From Melieria omissa (Eukaryota; Arthropoda; Insecta; Diptera; Ulidiidae), in contig OZ020270.1 of NCBI GenBank assembly GCA_963971225.1, forward strand, positions 72,680,432 to 72,744,431: DNA of 64,000 nucleotides, given 5' to 3'. Made by a program: the position numbers and the translations under genes. The notes under the pieces were generated by a model. It did no database searches. It was not told the DNA's origin and worked only from the letters and a program-made list of their open reading frames with translations. The number at the start of each line of letters is the position of its first letter. The first letter of the stretch is position 1. Positions 20,874 to 30,436 of the stretch are shown one piece after another.

Positions 20874-22120
20874 TTTTCTAAAGGATTTTTGGACGCTGAT
20901 CACAACTGCGTACTTAGTTTTTTGATTGTTTGAGCGGTTTGTAAGTTATTGGTGGTTTTTGCTAGGAGGTGTTTTCCACGTTTTTTCATCTTTGAATTTT
21001 TATTGCATTTGTAATATGTTGAAAAACACGATAATTTTTTTATGACACAATAACGAATCCTCAAGCTATAATTCTGACCATAGTCGATTTCGATTGGTCA
21101 AGGGTTAACATGGCTATGGCCCTTCAAAGTTCAATTTTCGCGAATTTTTCATAAAAATTCATTTAAAATCGATGTTGCAATTTTCAACTAGGAGTTAGTG
21201 TGCAATGTATAGTGTAAGGTTGTAACTTAAACTTATAGAACAGATTTTTTGCATTGTATGTGCCATTCTCGGCCTATGCTCGTTAGAGTGTAAATGTGAC
21301 TTCATCTTCTGAACACGTGTTTGTATTGAAATCCCCTAATGCTTTTCGCGTCATTGACGAAAGTAGCTAAAGTATTTTCGCAAGCGTCAATATTTGTCTT
21401 TTGAAGGGCATTAACAAAATTTGAATTGGTTCATTACTGTAGGAGCTATTCTAAAAAGATTTGCATCACACAAGCAAAAATTTCAACCACACACACTTAG
21501 CAAACTAATTGCTGTTTTTCCATATTTCACTGCGACATATTTTTAGGGCGCAAAAAAAATCAAAATCAAAGCTGAAAATTGTATGAATCAAGGGCATTTG
21601 ATGAATGTGAGCATTTTCATACTGCTGCCTAAAAGTGTGCTCCGATATTATAGCTCAAAAGTAAATCCTTGCTTTTGTTGCTGAATTTATCAATGGAGAA
21701 CTTACATATTTGTACACATACTCTATTAAAAAACATCGTATTTCAAAAATTTCTTTTTTAATTGAAAGCCCCAACATTCTTCTTTCACTATATGACAATA
21801 TATATTTTTTGTAAGAAAAATTCTTTTGTGTATTCGCAATCTTGCAAAGTAACTGAAAATTTGACTTTGCAAATGAATAACTCTTGCAAATTTAAACCGA
21901 TTTTAATGTTTTAAATTTGAAATACATAGTTAGAGTATTGTTAATCTATGTTAAAAAAATGGCATTTTAGACTTCAGGTTTGTAGAAGCTGCATACGTAT
22001 AATGGTCAAAAAACATGGAAAACGCCCTCCGAGGAAAACCATCAATATTTCTTAAGCCGCTCAAACAATCAAAAAACTAAGTACGCAGTTGTGATCAGCG
22101 TCCAAAAATCCTTTAGAAAA
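20874..22120. mobile_element. 1.25-kb non-autonomous element with 64-bp perfect TIRs
   Basis: The left end (TTTTCTAAAGGATTTTTGGA...) and the inverse of the right end are identical over about 64 bp, then similar for another 50 or so bases, so the TIRs reach about 120 bp. The interior has no coding frame. It interrupts the end of the gypsy integrase. Flanking bases (AGTAAACC left, GTATGGTT right) give no clear TSD, so the superfamily is not assigned. Confidence 0.82.
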
Positions 22121-25100
22121 GTATGGTTTGATTTCAGGAAAAAAAAATAATGTCGATTTTGTTGCTCTGTGTAATCGATTACGGAATTTACTCCTTTTCG
22201 TTTTAAAATTCTATATGGTCCGCTGTATGGACTCATGTTCTTTTTTCTGTTTTCTACTTTCAATAGTACCAAGTCATTGACTTCCAAGTGCAATGGGTTG
22301 TTGTATTGTTGGTCTTGTTTATGTTTACGTTTAGTTTTTGTTTGAATTGTGCTTGTCTTTGCTTTTTGTATTGCGTCACGTAATCTGATCTTGAGTTCGT
22401 TTCCATGATTGTCGTAATCGTAAATCGGTTGTGTGTGCTTGAGTGTGTCAGTGGGTAGCGACGGTAATTTGCCGAAAATTAGTTCGAATGGTGTGTATTC
22501 TGTATCAATGTTAGGTGTCGTGTTATATGCAAATGTGTAGTACGGTACCCATTTATCCCATTCATCCTCATTGGCATAATTTAGTAAGAATTCATTGAGT
22601 ACCCTATGGTTTTTTTCTAGTGAACCTATTTTTTGATGGTGGTAAGGTGTTGAGAATACTTGTTCTATATGTAAGAGGGAGCATATGTTGCTCATTAACT
22701 CATTTGTGAACTCGGTTCCTCTGTCTGATTTAAGAATTTTAAACTGTCCGTATTTCAAAATCAATTGTTCTACTAATGTTTTTGCTGTGGTAGTCGCGTC
22801 TTTGGTGCTCATTGGGTGCGCTATGACGTATTTAGTTAGTTCGCATTGCATTGTGAGAATGTATCGATAGCTGTTGGACATGCGGAGTGGTCCGACAGTG
22901 TCAATTGATACTATTTGGAAACTGTCACTTGGTGTGGTCGTCATTGTAATTTGTTCTTTCGTGTGTCTTGTTTGTTTGTTTTTGGCACATTTATGGCAGT
23001 TATTTATGTATGTTTTTACCATTCTGTTCATGTTTTTCCATGTACAGTAACGACTCGGTAAAAGCAACCCTCGATTTGCGCAACTCCTCGATTATCGCAA
23101 ACACCGAATTTTATACATTATAGACTCAGTAAAAGCAACTGCTGCCGAAAAAACCTCAATAATCGCAACTTTTTCTTCGTCTTATTTTCTTTTTGTGGAG
23201 TAGAGTGTCAGTTGATGTCCCGTTTCTCTCTCTATGTTAGTTTCTTTAAATCAGTAAACTAAATTGTTATCAAACTGTTTTGTTAATTAAAGCCTTTTTA
23301 AGAAATGTTTGGAGTTCTTGTTTCTGTTTGATTTTTCTTAAACACAATGAATATGATTAGTTTAAGTTCTTTTTTTTTGTAATACAACAAAATATGAATT
23401 CAATAATAATGAATTCTAATGAAACCCTTATGAAACTTTGTGAAATTTGCAAATTTTCATACAAAAATTTAGACTCGATAATTGCAACAAACTCGGTAGT
23501 TGCAACTGCCCCTGTCATTAATCGGTTGGTTTTACCGAGTCGCTACTGTATATCGCTGTTTGAGTTTCAAAACTGTTTTTCTTACGCCAAGGTGTCCTCC
23601 ATGTGTGGAATTGTGGAATTCTTTTATTAGTTTGAATTTTATGATGTCCTCTTTTATTCTCTGGGGTGGTGTGTATATTAGTATGTTCAAATTTGGCCTT
23701 ACGCATTTCTTGTATGCTTTTTCATAAATATCCTTCAATTCATTTGTGCGCGTCTTTTTAAATATTTCATCACTTGTCGACAGTGCTAATTCTTTAATAT
23801 TGTATTTTCTCATGGTACATATGAGCTTCTCCATAGTCGAAACTAGTTTCGTAGGGTTATCGCTGCATCGTACTGTTATGTTCTCATCAACTATTTCGAC
23901 CATTGCCTGGGCTAATGGCTTAGTTGGAATAAAATTGGCCTCAAAATTAAAGTGTAATTTCTTAATATTTTTGATATCTGCTATGGACGTGCATTGCCAC
24001 ATATGAAGTTGATCAGGCTTCTGTGTTGTGCAGTTCTCCTTAGGTGTATCTTCTAGTCCTTTTTCGGACATGCCCCGTGTGATTGCTAGTGTTCGTTTAA
24101 CAGATTTATCTTCTGTAAGAGGAATCATTGATTTTAGATAGTCTGAGTCAATTTTGATTCTTGACAATGCGTCAGCGTTGGTGTTCATTTTGCCTTGTTT
24201 ATATATTATGTCAAAATCATAATCCGATAGATCGAGTCTTATTCGTGTCATTTTGGATGACGGGTTTTTGTGTGTGAATAAGGATACTAAAGGTCTATGA
24301 TCTGTTATTACTGTGAATCTTCGTCCATATAGGTATGGTTTAAAGAAATTAATCGCCCAATGTATGGCCAAAAGTTCTTTTGCAATTACCGGTTTGTTTA
24401 GGTCGTGCTTTTGTAACGATTTGCTGGCGTATGCAATTGGTAATTGGCGTAATTTTCGCGAAATCCGGAATAAATCTTCTGTAGTAATTGCAGAATGCAG
24501 TGAATCTTCTGACGTCGTTGGCGTTCGTTGGTGTCGGGTAGTTCTTAATGGTTTCGAATTTGGCTTGGTCTGGTTTAATGCCATGTCGTGTAATTAGGTG
24601 TCCTAGGTATACAACTTCTGGTGGTAGGAAACAACATTTATTCGCGTTGAGTTTCAGGTTGTATCTTTTTAGTCTGTTTAATTAAATTGTCAGTGTGGTG
24701 TTGTATACTACATCCAAAAACAATTATGTCGTCTACGTAAAGGAATGCTTCTGAGTCTAATCCTGATAGTGCTATGGTTAGCATTCTTTGGAAACTGTTT
24801 GATGAGATTTTTATTCCAAATGGTAGTCGTTTGAATTGATAGTGTCCGTTTGAAGTGGAAAATGCTGTTAATGGTCTTGAATTTTTGTCGAGTGGGATTT
24901 GATGGAATGAGCTGGTCATGTCTAATGTGGAGAACCATTTCGCTCTGCCTAGTTTGTCTAGTACGTCTTCTAGTCGTGTAAGTGGAAATTTATCATTCAC
25001 TATCCTGTCATTGAGTTTTCGGAAGTCGACGACTAAACGCCATTTTGTCTCGTTTGGGTTTCCCTTTTTTGGTACAAGTAACAGTGGTGCATTATACGGA

Positions 25101-25837
25101 CTAACTGAATGTTCGATGATGTCGTCTTTTAATAGTTGTTGAACCTGTTTTTCGATTTCTTCTGTTTGTGTGTGGGGTAGTCTGTAGTTCTTTATGTATA
25201 CTGGTGTGTTGTTCGAGGTCGAAATCTTTTGGGTATAGAAATTATTTGTTGTAAGTGTTTCGTTTTCTAGGTGAAAAACGTCTTGGTATGTTTTGGGAAT
25301 TTCTATCAGTTCGTCTTTTGTTTTGGTGTCTGTGCAATGAATATTGAGGGAGTTTATTAGTTTGTTTAGTCTGTCTTGGCTGTGGGGTTGTTTGTTGTTA
25401 ATTGCTAGGATTTCATAATTTCTTAAAGGTTCAAATTTTAAATCGATGTCTTTTAGTTCTACTTCATGGTCGTTGGTGTTTAGAATTTTGATGTGTGTTG
25501 TACCTTTTGCTGGTGCAATGGAGTTGCTTATAAAGGCTCCTTCTTTGATTTCTTTGTTAAAAATTACGCTGTCTTCTTTTAACTTCAAATTTACTGGGGT
25601 AATGGATTGTGTTCTAGGGGGTACTTTTATTGTGTGTATGTGTAATGGTTTGGTTTCTTTTGGGATGATGATTTCGTTTTCGTTGACTAATAGGCTTATA
25701 GTGTACGTTTCGTAGTCGATTTTGTTGCATAGTGAAATGTCTGCGCCTGTGTCAATTAGAAATGTCAGTTTTTTGTTTGCATTGGAGCATTTTATGTGTA
25801 TGTAGTTTGTGAGATTATCCGATATTTTGAATATTTT
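22121..25837 (-). pseudogene. pol: gypsy pol: protease, reverse transcriptase, RNase H (deleted), integrase
   Basis: The protease-RT frame begins right after gag (25837) in another frame and shows the aspartic-protease box FLIDTGADIS at about 25740-25770. RT has WRLVVDFRKLNDRI, LPFGIKISSNSFQRML and YVDD. After YVDD there is a frameshift near 24660-24690, then a deletion near 24470 that removes the RNase H start including its first catalytic Asp. The later RNase H block (ITDHRPLVSLF, NADALSRI) remains. Integrase has an HHCC finger, split by a MITE, then SIDTVGP, KSDRGTEF and GSLEKNHR, i.e. all three D,D,E residues. Nonfunctional chiefly because of the RNase H deletion. Confidence 0.9.
23045..23548. 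mobile_element. pogo/mariner-type MITE (TA target) in integrase
   Basis: 504 bp with TIRs of about 24 bp (CAGTAACGACTCGGTAAAA at left; inverse with few differences at right) flanked by TA at 23043-23044 and 23549-23550. The internal sequence repeats the TIR motif (GACTCAGTAAAAGCAAC, GACTCGATAATTGCAAC, AACTCGGTAGTTGCAAC). No coding capacity. Removing it with one TA restores an open integrase frame through the zinc finger, which confirms the boundaries. Confidence 0.92.
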
Positions 25838-27204
25838 TAATTGTGGTCTTGTGGTGGAGGAGAATTCTGTTCGTATTCGAATCGGGGATTGTCCTCGTAC
25901 TCGTTGTCCTCTTCCGCCTGACCCATCTCGTTTCCCGACGTTTCTACTATGTTTATACGTCTTGTGTTGTTGTTGTATCGCCGCTGGTTGTTGTTGTGAT
26001 TATTTTGGTTATATGATCCATTTCTGTTGTTGGTGTTGTTGTTGTTGGTATTGCCATAATTTTGAGTGTTTCGGTTATTTGATACATATCTGTTGTTGTT
26101 GTAATTGTTTTGGTTGTGATTGTTGCGCTGGTTATTGTAGTTGCTGTTGTAGTTGCGCTGATTTGTATTTGCTCTGTCATTGTTGCCGTAGCGGTTGTTG
26201 TTTTGTGTGTTATATCTGCTGTGGTACAAGTTGTTTGCGTGGTGGGTGTTATTGTTTCTGTTGTAGTTGTTCTTTACTTGATTTGGACGGTGTTGGTTGT
26301 AGTTCGTGCGGTTTCTGTTGTTGTTGTTATGGTTATTTAGGAGCATTATTCGCGATCGGTTTTGCTCATTGTCTTTTTCCAATTCCAAAGCTAATTCAAC
26401 GGCCTGGTTGAAAGTCTTCGGCATTGCCGCGAAAATTGTCTGTTTGAAAAATTCGTTAAGCCCGTTCTTGAAAATTGTGAGGCTGTATTGTTCGTTTAGT
26501 TTCATTATTATGGTTTGTTGTGCAGTTGTTGGGTTGTTCCCGGCTTGTGCGATCTGAAACTTGTTTAGCTCGGCTATCATGTTCAGGATTTTGTCTTTGT
26601 ATGTGTTGATTGTCACGTTTCGTTGCATAAAATATGCCAGTTGATTTTGGATTTGGGGTATGGTTGTGGAGCTCTTGTATCTGTCCTTTAATAATTATTT
26701 TAGTGTGTCTATGTCTTCTGGTGCTGTTTGTCTGCTGATTGGTGTTCTCACTGTAGCGTCGAGTTTTGCGTAAAAGACGAATTCAAGTAGTTCTATTCTA
26801 CCCGGGGTATTGAGTTTTTTGTATACTAGTTCCGTTATTTTCAGGAATGTGTCTAGTTCTCTCTGATTCCCTGTGAAAGTTGGGATGGCTTTCATTGCCG
26901 TTTCAATACTAAATTCTGCCATTGTTTGGGTGGATTCGTTTGCTATATTTGTGTCTGTTTCTTGGGTTTGTTCGAGTTGTTCTTGTAATATTCTGTTTAA
27001 AGTGTCATAGGTGTTATTGAATGTTATTTTTATTCCTATTACACTTTTGTCGTCCTGTTCGTCAGTTATTAATTCGTCAAATTCTCTCTTTATATGTTGT
27101 ATTTTTTCAAGTTTGTGTAGGATTGTGGTTTTGGTGTATATTCTGTTAGGTGTTTTCTTGATGTTTTTCAGTGTGTTCACTAGCTGTTCTAGAAGTCTGT
27201 CCAT
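25837..27204 (-). pseudogene. gag: gypsy gag with one in-frame stop
   Basis: About 455 codons from the Met at 27204 to the stop at 25837, broken only by an in-frame TAA at 26695-26697; the frame resumes directly. The N-terminal half is a helical capsid-type region (PTFTGNQRELDTFLKITELV). The C-terminal 100 residues are extremely Asn/Arg/Tyr-rich from (AAC)n-like codons, and there is no CCHC knuckle. A knuckle-less, Asn-rich nucleocapsid is consistent with the 412/mdg1 group. A single stop suggests recent inactivation. Confidence 0.85.
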
Positions 27205-27230
27205 TTACTTTTGTCTTCGAATCTGTTTAT

Positions 27231-27443
27231 TTACTTAGTTAGAATCTCATGTTGAGCATGTTGAACATGCATGTTATTTCGCTCGTCCTCTATTGTCGGT
27301 TTTCTGGGCATACCAATTAGTTGCCAGTGTTTTATTAAAAAGTTTAGTCTTGTCTGGTCGTCTATCTCCTCTTGTTTTAACTGTATTTGTTTCAACTGTG
27401 GAATATCCCTTTCTTGGTGTTTTTTGTTAGTAGTTCTGTTCAT
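27231..27443 (-). CDS. Small leader ORF upstream of gag
   Basis: 70 residues, Gln/Lys-rich (KQIQLKQEEIDDQTRLNF, KHWQLIGMPRKP), ending 26 bp before the gag ATG. No known domain. It sits just inside the hAT insertion edge and may be the 3' part of a longer leader frame. Function unknown; elements of the 412/mdg1 group carry small ORFs before gag, so it may be one of them. Confidence 0.45.
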   Translation of the reverse strand: MNRTTNKKHQERDIPQLKQIQLKQEEIDDQTRLNFLIKHWQLIGMPRKPTIEDERNNMHVQHAQHEILTK

Positions 27444-27679
27444 CTTGTTTCTATAAATCTTTGTACTTATCCTGTATCAAGTTTTAAATATATATGTATA
27501 TTAGGCATCGCAATCCCGGGATCCCGGGATCCCGGACTTTTTCCAGTCCCGAAAATCCCGGGATTCAAATCTTTTAATCCCGGGATTTTCGGGATTGCAA
27601 AAGATGCTTCAAAGTTCAAATGAAATAAATTTAAAAGCACAAAAACCCAATTCCTTATCTGACGGAGGAGGGAGGGGAT

Positions 27680-27865
27680 AGAGGGCGTCTTTTGCAAAAG
27701 GCTTATAATTATTTACTAAGCATTCAACCAACAAGTATTGAATCTGAAGAATGTTTCTCTTCAGCAGGGGTTATTTGCAATAAATTTCGCTCTAGATTAG
27801 AGGGCAAAACATTTAATGCCTTAGTATTTTTAAGATCTCAGTTTTTAGTTAATCACAACGCTTAA
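27680..27865 (+). pseudogene. hAT transposase C-terminal (dimerisation) fragment
   Basis: About 60 codons ending in a stop at about 27865. PTSIESEECFSSAGVICNKF followed by SRLEGKTFNALVFLRSQF is the typical hATC motif (S-x-x-S/E-x-x-F-S-x-x-G ... R-x-x-L). The catalytic DDE part is absent, so it is not functional. Confidence 0.78.
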
Positions 27866-27902
27866 CTTTTTTATCGAAATAATCGAAGTAAAACTAAAAG
27901 TA

Positions 27903-28449
27903 TCAGGTGTACAAGTAGAAAACCGCCGTTTTCTACTGGGTGGTGCCACCTTTGGAAATCGGTGAGAGAATTCCGATCAGAAACATCACATGGCAAGCTA
28001 AGATATCGGTTAACAACTCCACATCATCTCGCTTGTTTATTCTTATTGTCCATTTTTTGTTGGTGCGTGAAGATGTCGAAATTTGAACCGAATAAGCGTC
28101 ATTCGCGGGAGATTTTGCTTTTCGCGTTTCATTCGAAAAAATCTGCAGCTGAAGCGCGTCGAATGATTGTAGCAACTTATAGTGAGTCGTGTATCAGTGA
28201 AAGAACGTGTCGAGAATGGTTCGTGAAATTCAAAAATGGTGATTATGACGTGAAAGACAAGGATCGGCCGGGTCCCGTGAAAAAGTTTGAAGATGCAGCT
28301 TTGGAGACTCTGTTGGATGAAGATTCTTGTCAGACGCAACAAGAACTCGCGGATTCTTTGGGTGTGGCTCAGCAATCCATTTCCCTTGCTATACGCAATA
28401 AAGCCTCAAATTACGAAAAAAAACGGCGGTTTTCTACTTGTACACCCAA
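27903..28449 (+). mobile_element. Internally deleted mariner (547 bp)
   Basis: TA duplications at 27901-27902 and 28450-28451. TIRs share GGTGTACAAGTAGAAAACCG at the left with its inverse at the right. The 5' end plus the N-terminal transposase coding region are kept and fused directly to the right TIR. It is inserted in the 3' part of the hAT. It is a different mariner lineage from the one at 16226-18156, as judged by TIR and protein. Confidence 0.9.
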
Positions 28450-28531
28450 TACTAACAAATTAACTATTTTATTTTTTTTATCAAATATGCGTATAAATGT
28501 ACTTTATGATACATTTGATGCAAAGCAATAA
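28073..28531 (+). CDS. Truncated mariner transposase: DNA-binding domain only
   Basis: About 152 residues from MSKFEPNKRH. Residues 1-110 form the paired-like double helix-turn-helix of mariner transposases (KKSAAEARRMI, SERTCREWFVKFKNGDYDV, DRPGPVKKFED, QTQQELADSLGVAQQSIS). The catalytic DD34D domain is entirely deleted. The last 40 residues are read through the right TIR and flank. If expressed it could bind mariner ends and act as a competitor, but there is no evidence of expression. Confidence 0.8.
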   Translation: MSKFEPNKRHSREILLFAFHSKKSAAEARRMIVATYSESCISERTCREWFVKFKNGDYDVKDKDRPGPVKKFEDAALETLLDEDSCQTQQELADSLGVAQQSISLAIRNKASNYEKKRRFSTCTPNTNKLTILFFLSNMRINVLYDTFDAKQ

Positions 28532-29001
28532 GTTATGTTTAAGTGTCATTTTTGGATAAAACAAAATGTTATCAAACTGAAGTTAAATGTCAAATGAAAA
28601 ACTTTTAAGTTAAACAAAATGTTGTCAAGGATGACTATGTTTATTTATTTGATTTAAATTTAAACTGACAATTTTGAATGTAATTGACAACTGATTGTAA
28701 ATGACAACTGGATTTTGGTGATGTGCCGCGCACAACCAACCACTTCGACGACTCAACACCGACTGCCTCCCTTTCCGCCTTACAATGTGATTAAATTCAA
28801 GATAAAAAAATCTTAAAACTACCCCAAATGTGATTAAACTGTGTCCATTTTTATGGTAAATATATTATAAACAAGTATTTATGCAATTTGGTAAAATTGT
28901 TTTATTTAAAAAATTTGTTATTTGAATCCCGGGATTAAATCCCGGGATCCCGGGATTTGACTTTTCAATCCCGAAAATCCCGGGATATTGTGTTTGTTTA
29001 T

Positions 29002-29226
29002 TCAGATGTTGGTGACGTATTTTCGTCCCTCATCGTTATTATTCTTATTTATTTGTTTGTTAACATAAGACTTATAATATCTGTTAAGTTCTATTATGAC
29101 CAATATTCCTACTACTAAACCTAGAAAATACAGTGGGTATTTCCCTTTGGTGTCGACGGGTGTTGTTGCAGCTGCTGCGTTGTTGTTGGCAACAACGATT
29201 TCTTCCCTGCTGTGTCGTCCTCCCAT
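29002..29226 (-). CDS. Small membrane protein ORF in the gypsy leader
   Basis: 74 residues. It starts MGGRHS, which fits an N-myristoylation consensus (Gly2, Ser6), followed by an Ala/Asn-rich stretch and one hydrophobic segment (YFLGLVVGILVIIEL) near residues 32-46, then a Lys/Asn-rich tail. It lies between the primer-binding site and gag. It is not recognised as a known protein. A lipid-anchored or single-pass leader peptide is an inference from sequence only. Confidence 0.5.
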   Translation of the reverse strand: MGGRHSREEIVVANNNAAAATTPVDTKGKYPLYFLGLVVGILVIIELNRYYKSYVNKQINKNNNDEGRKYVTNI

Positions 29227-29660
29227 CAGTGTCGTCTTGCCGCTTGGATTTCCTGGAGTAGTTTTCTTTTTCCTTCTTTACGTCGTTCTTGTTACAGCTC
29301 TCGGTGCAGGACTGCTAGTGCCTGTCGTTGGCGTACCTTCTTTCCTGCGCGTGGTCTTCTGTTGGGTCGGTGGGTGGGTTTATGTTGGTGGTTGTTCTCT
29401 TCCTTATGTTGGTGGTTGTTCTCTTCCTTCGGGGTTGTGTATTTTCTTGCTTGGCGTCTCTTGTATTCCTCTATTGTCAGAGGTTTTGGTCCAGCCGTTA
29501 GTGGAGTTGGTTTATAGGGTGGTGCGTCGTGTTGAGTTGCGGTCGGTGTGGGTTGGTACTCCTCGTCTTTGTCTTCTCGTCGTACAAATGTTGTTGTGTG
29601 ATGCTGACCAATTTGTCGAAAATGGAGTTGAACTCCTCGTGACCGGACATCTGGTTCGGG
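29227..29660 (-). pseudogene. Leader (pre-gag) ORF remnant of the gypsy element
   Basis: Downstream of the 5' LTR, the minus strand reads a short Met-initiated peptide (MSGHEEFNSIFDKLVSI). In a shifted frame it continues with PLTIEEYKRRQARK, a His/Asn-rich 7-residue repeat (EENNHQHK twice, from a 21-bp tandem duplication at 29393-29434) and an Arg/Lys-rich tail. The basic composition and the TIEEYKRRQ motif look like the small leader proteins of some gypsy elements. Frameshifts and stops interrupt it. Confidence 0.5.
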
Positions 29661-29757
29661 TGGAAAAATTGTCTAATCTTGATGGATTTTGTTAAGATCT
29701 ACGTTGAAGTCAGATTTTGGGTTTGGTCTGATTTTGGCAGTCAGAAGATCTGGTCTG

Positions 29758-29775
29758 TGTTTTGCAGGATCGCCA
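29758..29775 (-). other. Primer-binding site of the gypsy element
   Basis: Directly after the LTR end (CTACA on the minus strand) comes TGGCGATCCTGCAAAAC. It begins with the TGG complementary to a tRNA CCA end. The TGGCGA start recalls the tRNA-Arg-type sites of 412/mdg1 elements. Its position shows that the LTR belongs to the minus-strand element, not to the plus-strand BEL gag on the other side. Confidence 0.8.
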
Positions 29776-30296
29776 TGTAGGGGTAAAAGCTGCTATTTCG
29801 TCATGTAGGGTACTGAGTGCATGTGTGTGTGTGAAAGTGTAAATTGGTCTATTATTGGCGGACCTCGCCTCAACTGTGGATGGCTAAGTTAGAGCCTCAG
29901 TGAACTTCTTTGCGATAAATTAAAACGCAGGGTTTCGGTTTGCCGCAAGAACAGAAGTTAACTTTATTCCGTAAAAACTATGGCTTATAAAGAAAAACAT
30001 AACTGTTATATTCGCATAGCATTTCCAATACTCCGCCCATTATTCCAGAGCACAGTTTAACTGACCAATCTGTAGGCAAGGACCAAAATAGCTGATCTTG
30101 CACATTTCCGTTAGGAACAGTGCGCTGCGGTATGTAGCGTTGAACTCGCTCGGCCGCCGTCACAAGTGCTGACTTGCTTTGTTTACAACTGCGGCGCGCG
30201 TTTCGAGTGGTAACCTGACACCAGTGCATAACGGAATATGTAATTGCACGATCAGACGGATATTGTCGGTGTGAGTGACCATGTGGTACCACTACA
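29776..30296 (-). repeat. 5' LTR of the gypsy element
   Basis: 521 bp, TGTAG...CTACA termini, uninterrupted. It carries the empty GTGGTACCAC site where the other LTR received a mariner. Followed on the right by TSD AAGT (30297-30300). It should hold the element's promoter; no motif is asserted. Confidence 0.92.
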
Positions 30297-30436
30297 AAGT
30301 ATTCAAATTCATTCCAACGAATTTTCCCATTTCCAACTCTTCCCATTCTCAATAATCATTCGCGCGGACGCGGTAAGACTACACGTCTATTTCCCCAATA
30401 CCCTACACACATATATTTTTTTAAACTTTTTACCCT

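Larger units (their letters stand above)
27505..28990 (+). mobile_element. hAT-type element remnant with CCCGGGAT-rich ends
   Basis: Both ends consist of repeated CCCGGGAT/ATCCCGGG blocks (27511-27590 and 28924-28985), giving imperfect TIRs. Inside is the C-terminal dimerisation segment of a hAT transposase. The element has lost the rest of the gene and gained a deleted mariner. It lies in the gypsy leader between the small ORF (27443) and the membrane-segment ORF (29002). The exact ends and the 8-bp TSD expected for hAT could not be fixed. Confidence 0.72.
15717..30296 (-). mobile_element. Gypsy-type LTR retrotransposon (412/mdg1-like), full length with nested insertions
   Basis: Two LTRs in the same orientation (3' LTR 15717-18166, split by a mariner; 5' LTR 29776-30296), each TGTAG...CTACA, flanked by a 4-bp TSD AAGT (15713-15716, 30297-30300). 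Minus-strand order: 5' LTR, primer-binding site, small leader ORFs, gag, protease-RT-RNase H-integrase, 3' LTR. Nested insertions account for about 7.4 kb; subtracting them leaves about 7.2 kb. The leader ORFs, Asn-rich knuckle-less Gag and TGGCGA primer site resemble the 412/mdg1 group, but this placement is tentative. No env frame was seen. Confidence 0.9.

Noticed and set aside
25809..26411. 200-residue Cys-rich plus-strand protein
   Set aside because: It is the antisense of the AAC/AAT-rich Asn-coding part of gypsy gag; the Cys runs come from repeated TGT/TGC.
27507..27590. CRISPR-like or regulatory repeat array
   Set aside because: The repeated CCCGGGAT words have no spacers, recur inverted at 28924-28985, and bracket a hAT fragment, so they are transposon ends.
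29096..29695. 199-residue hydrophobic plus-strand protein
   Set aside because: Antisense of the gypsy leader ORFs; composition follows from the basic, Asn-rich sense strand.
29776..30296. LTR first taken as the 5' LTR of the plus-strand BEL gag at 30437
   Set aside because: The primer-binding site lies on the other side (29758-29775, minus strand), and the matching LTR at 15717 plus the AAGT TSD show that both LTRs belong to the minus-strand gypsy element.
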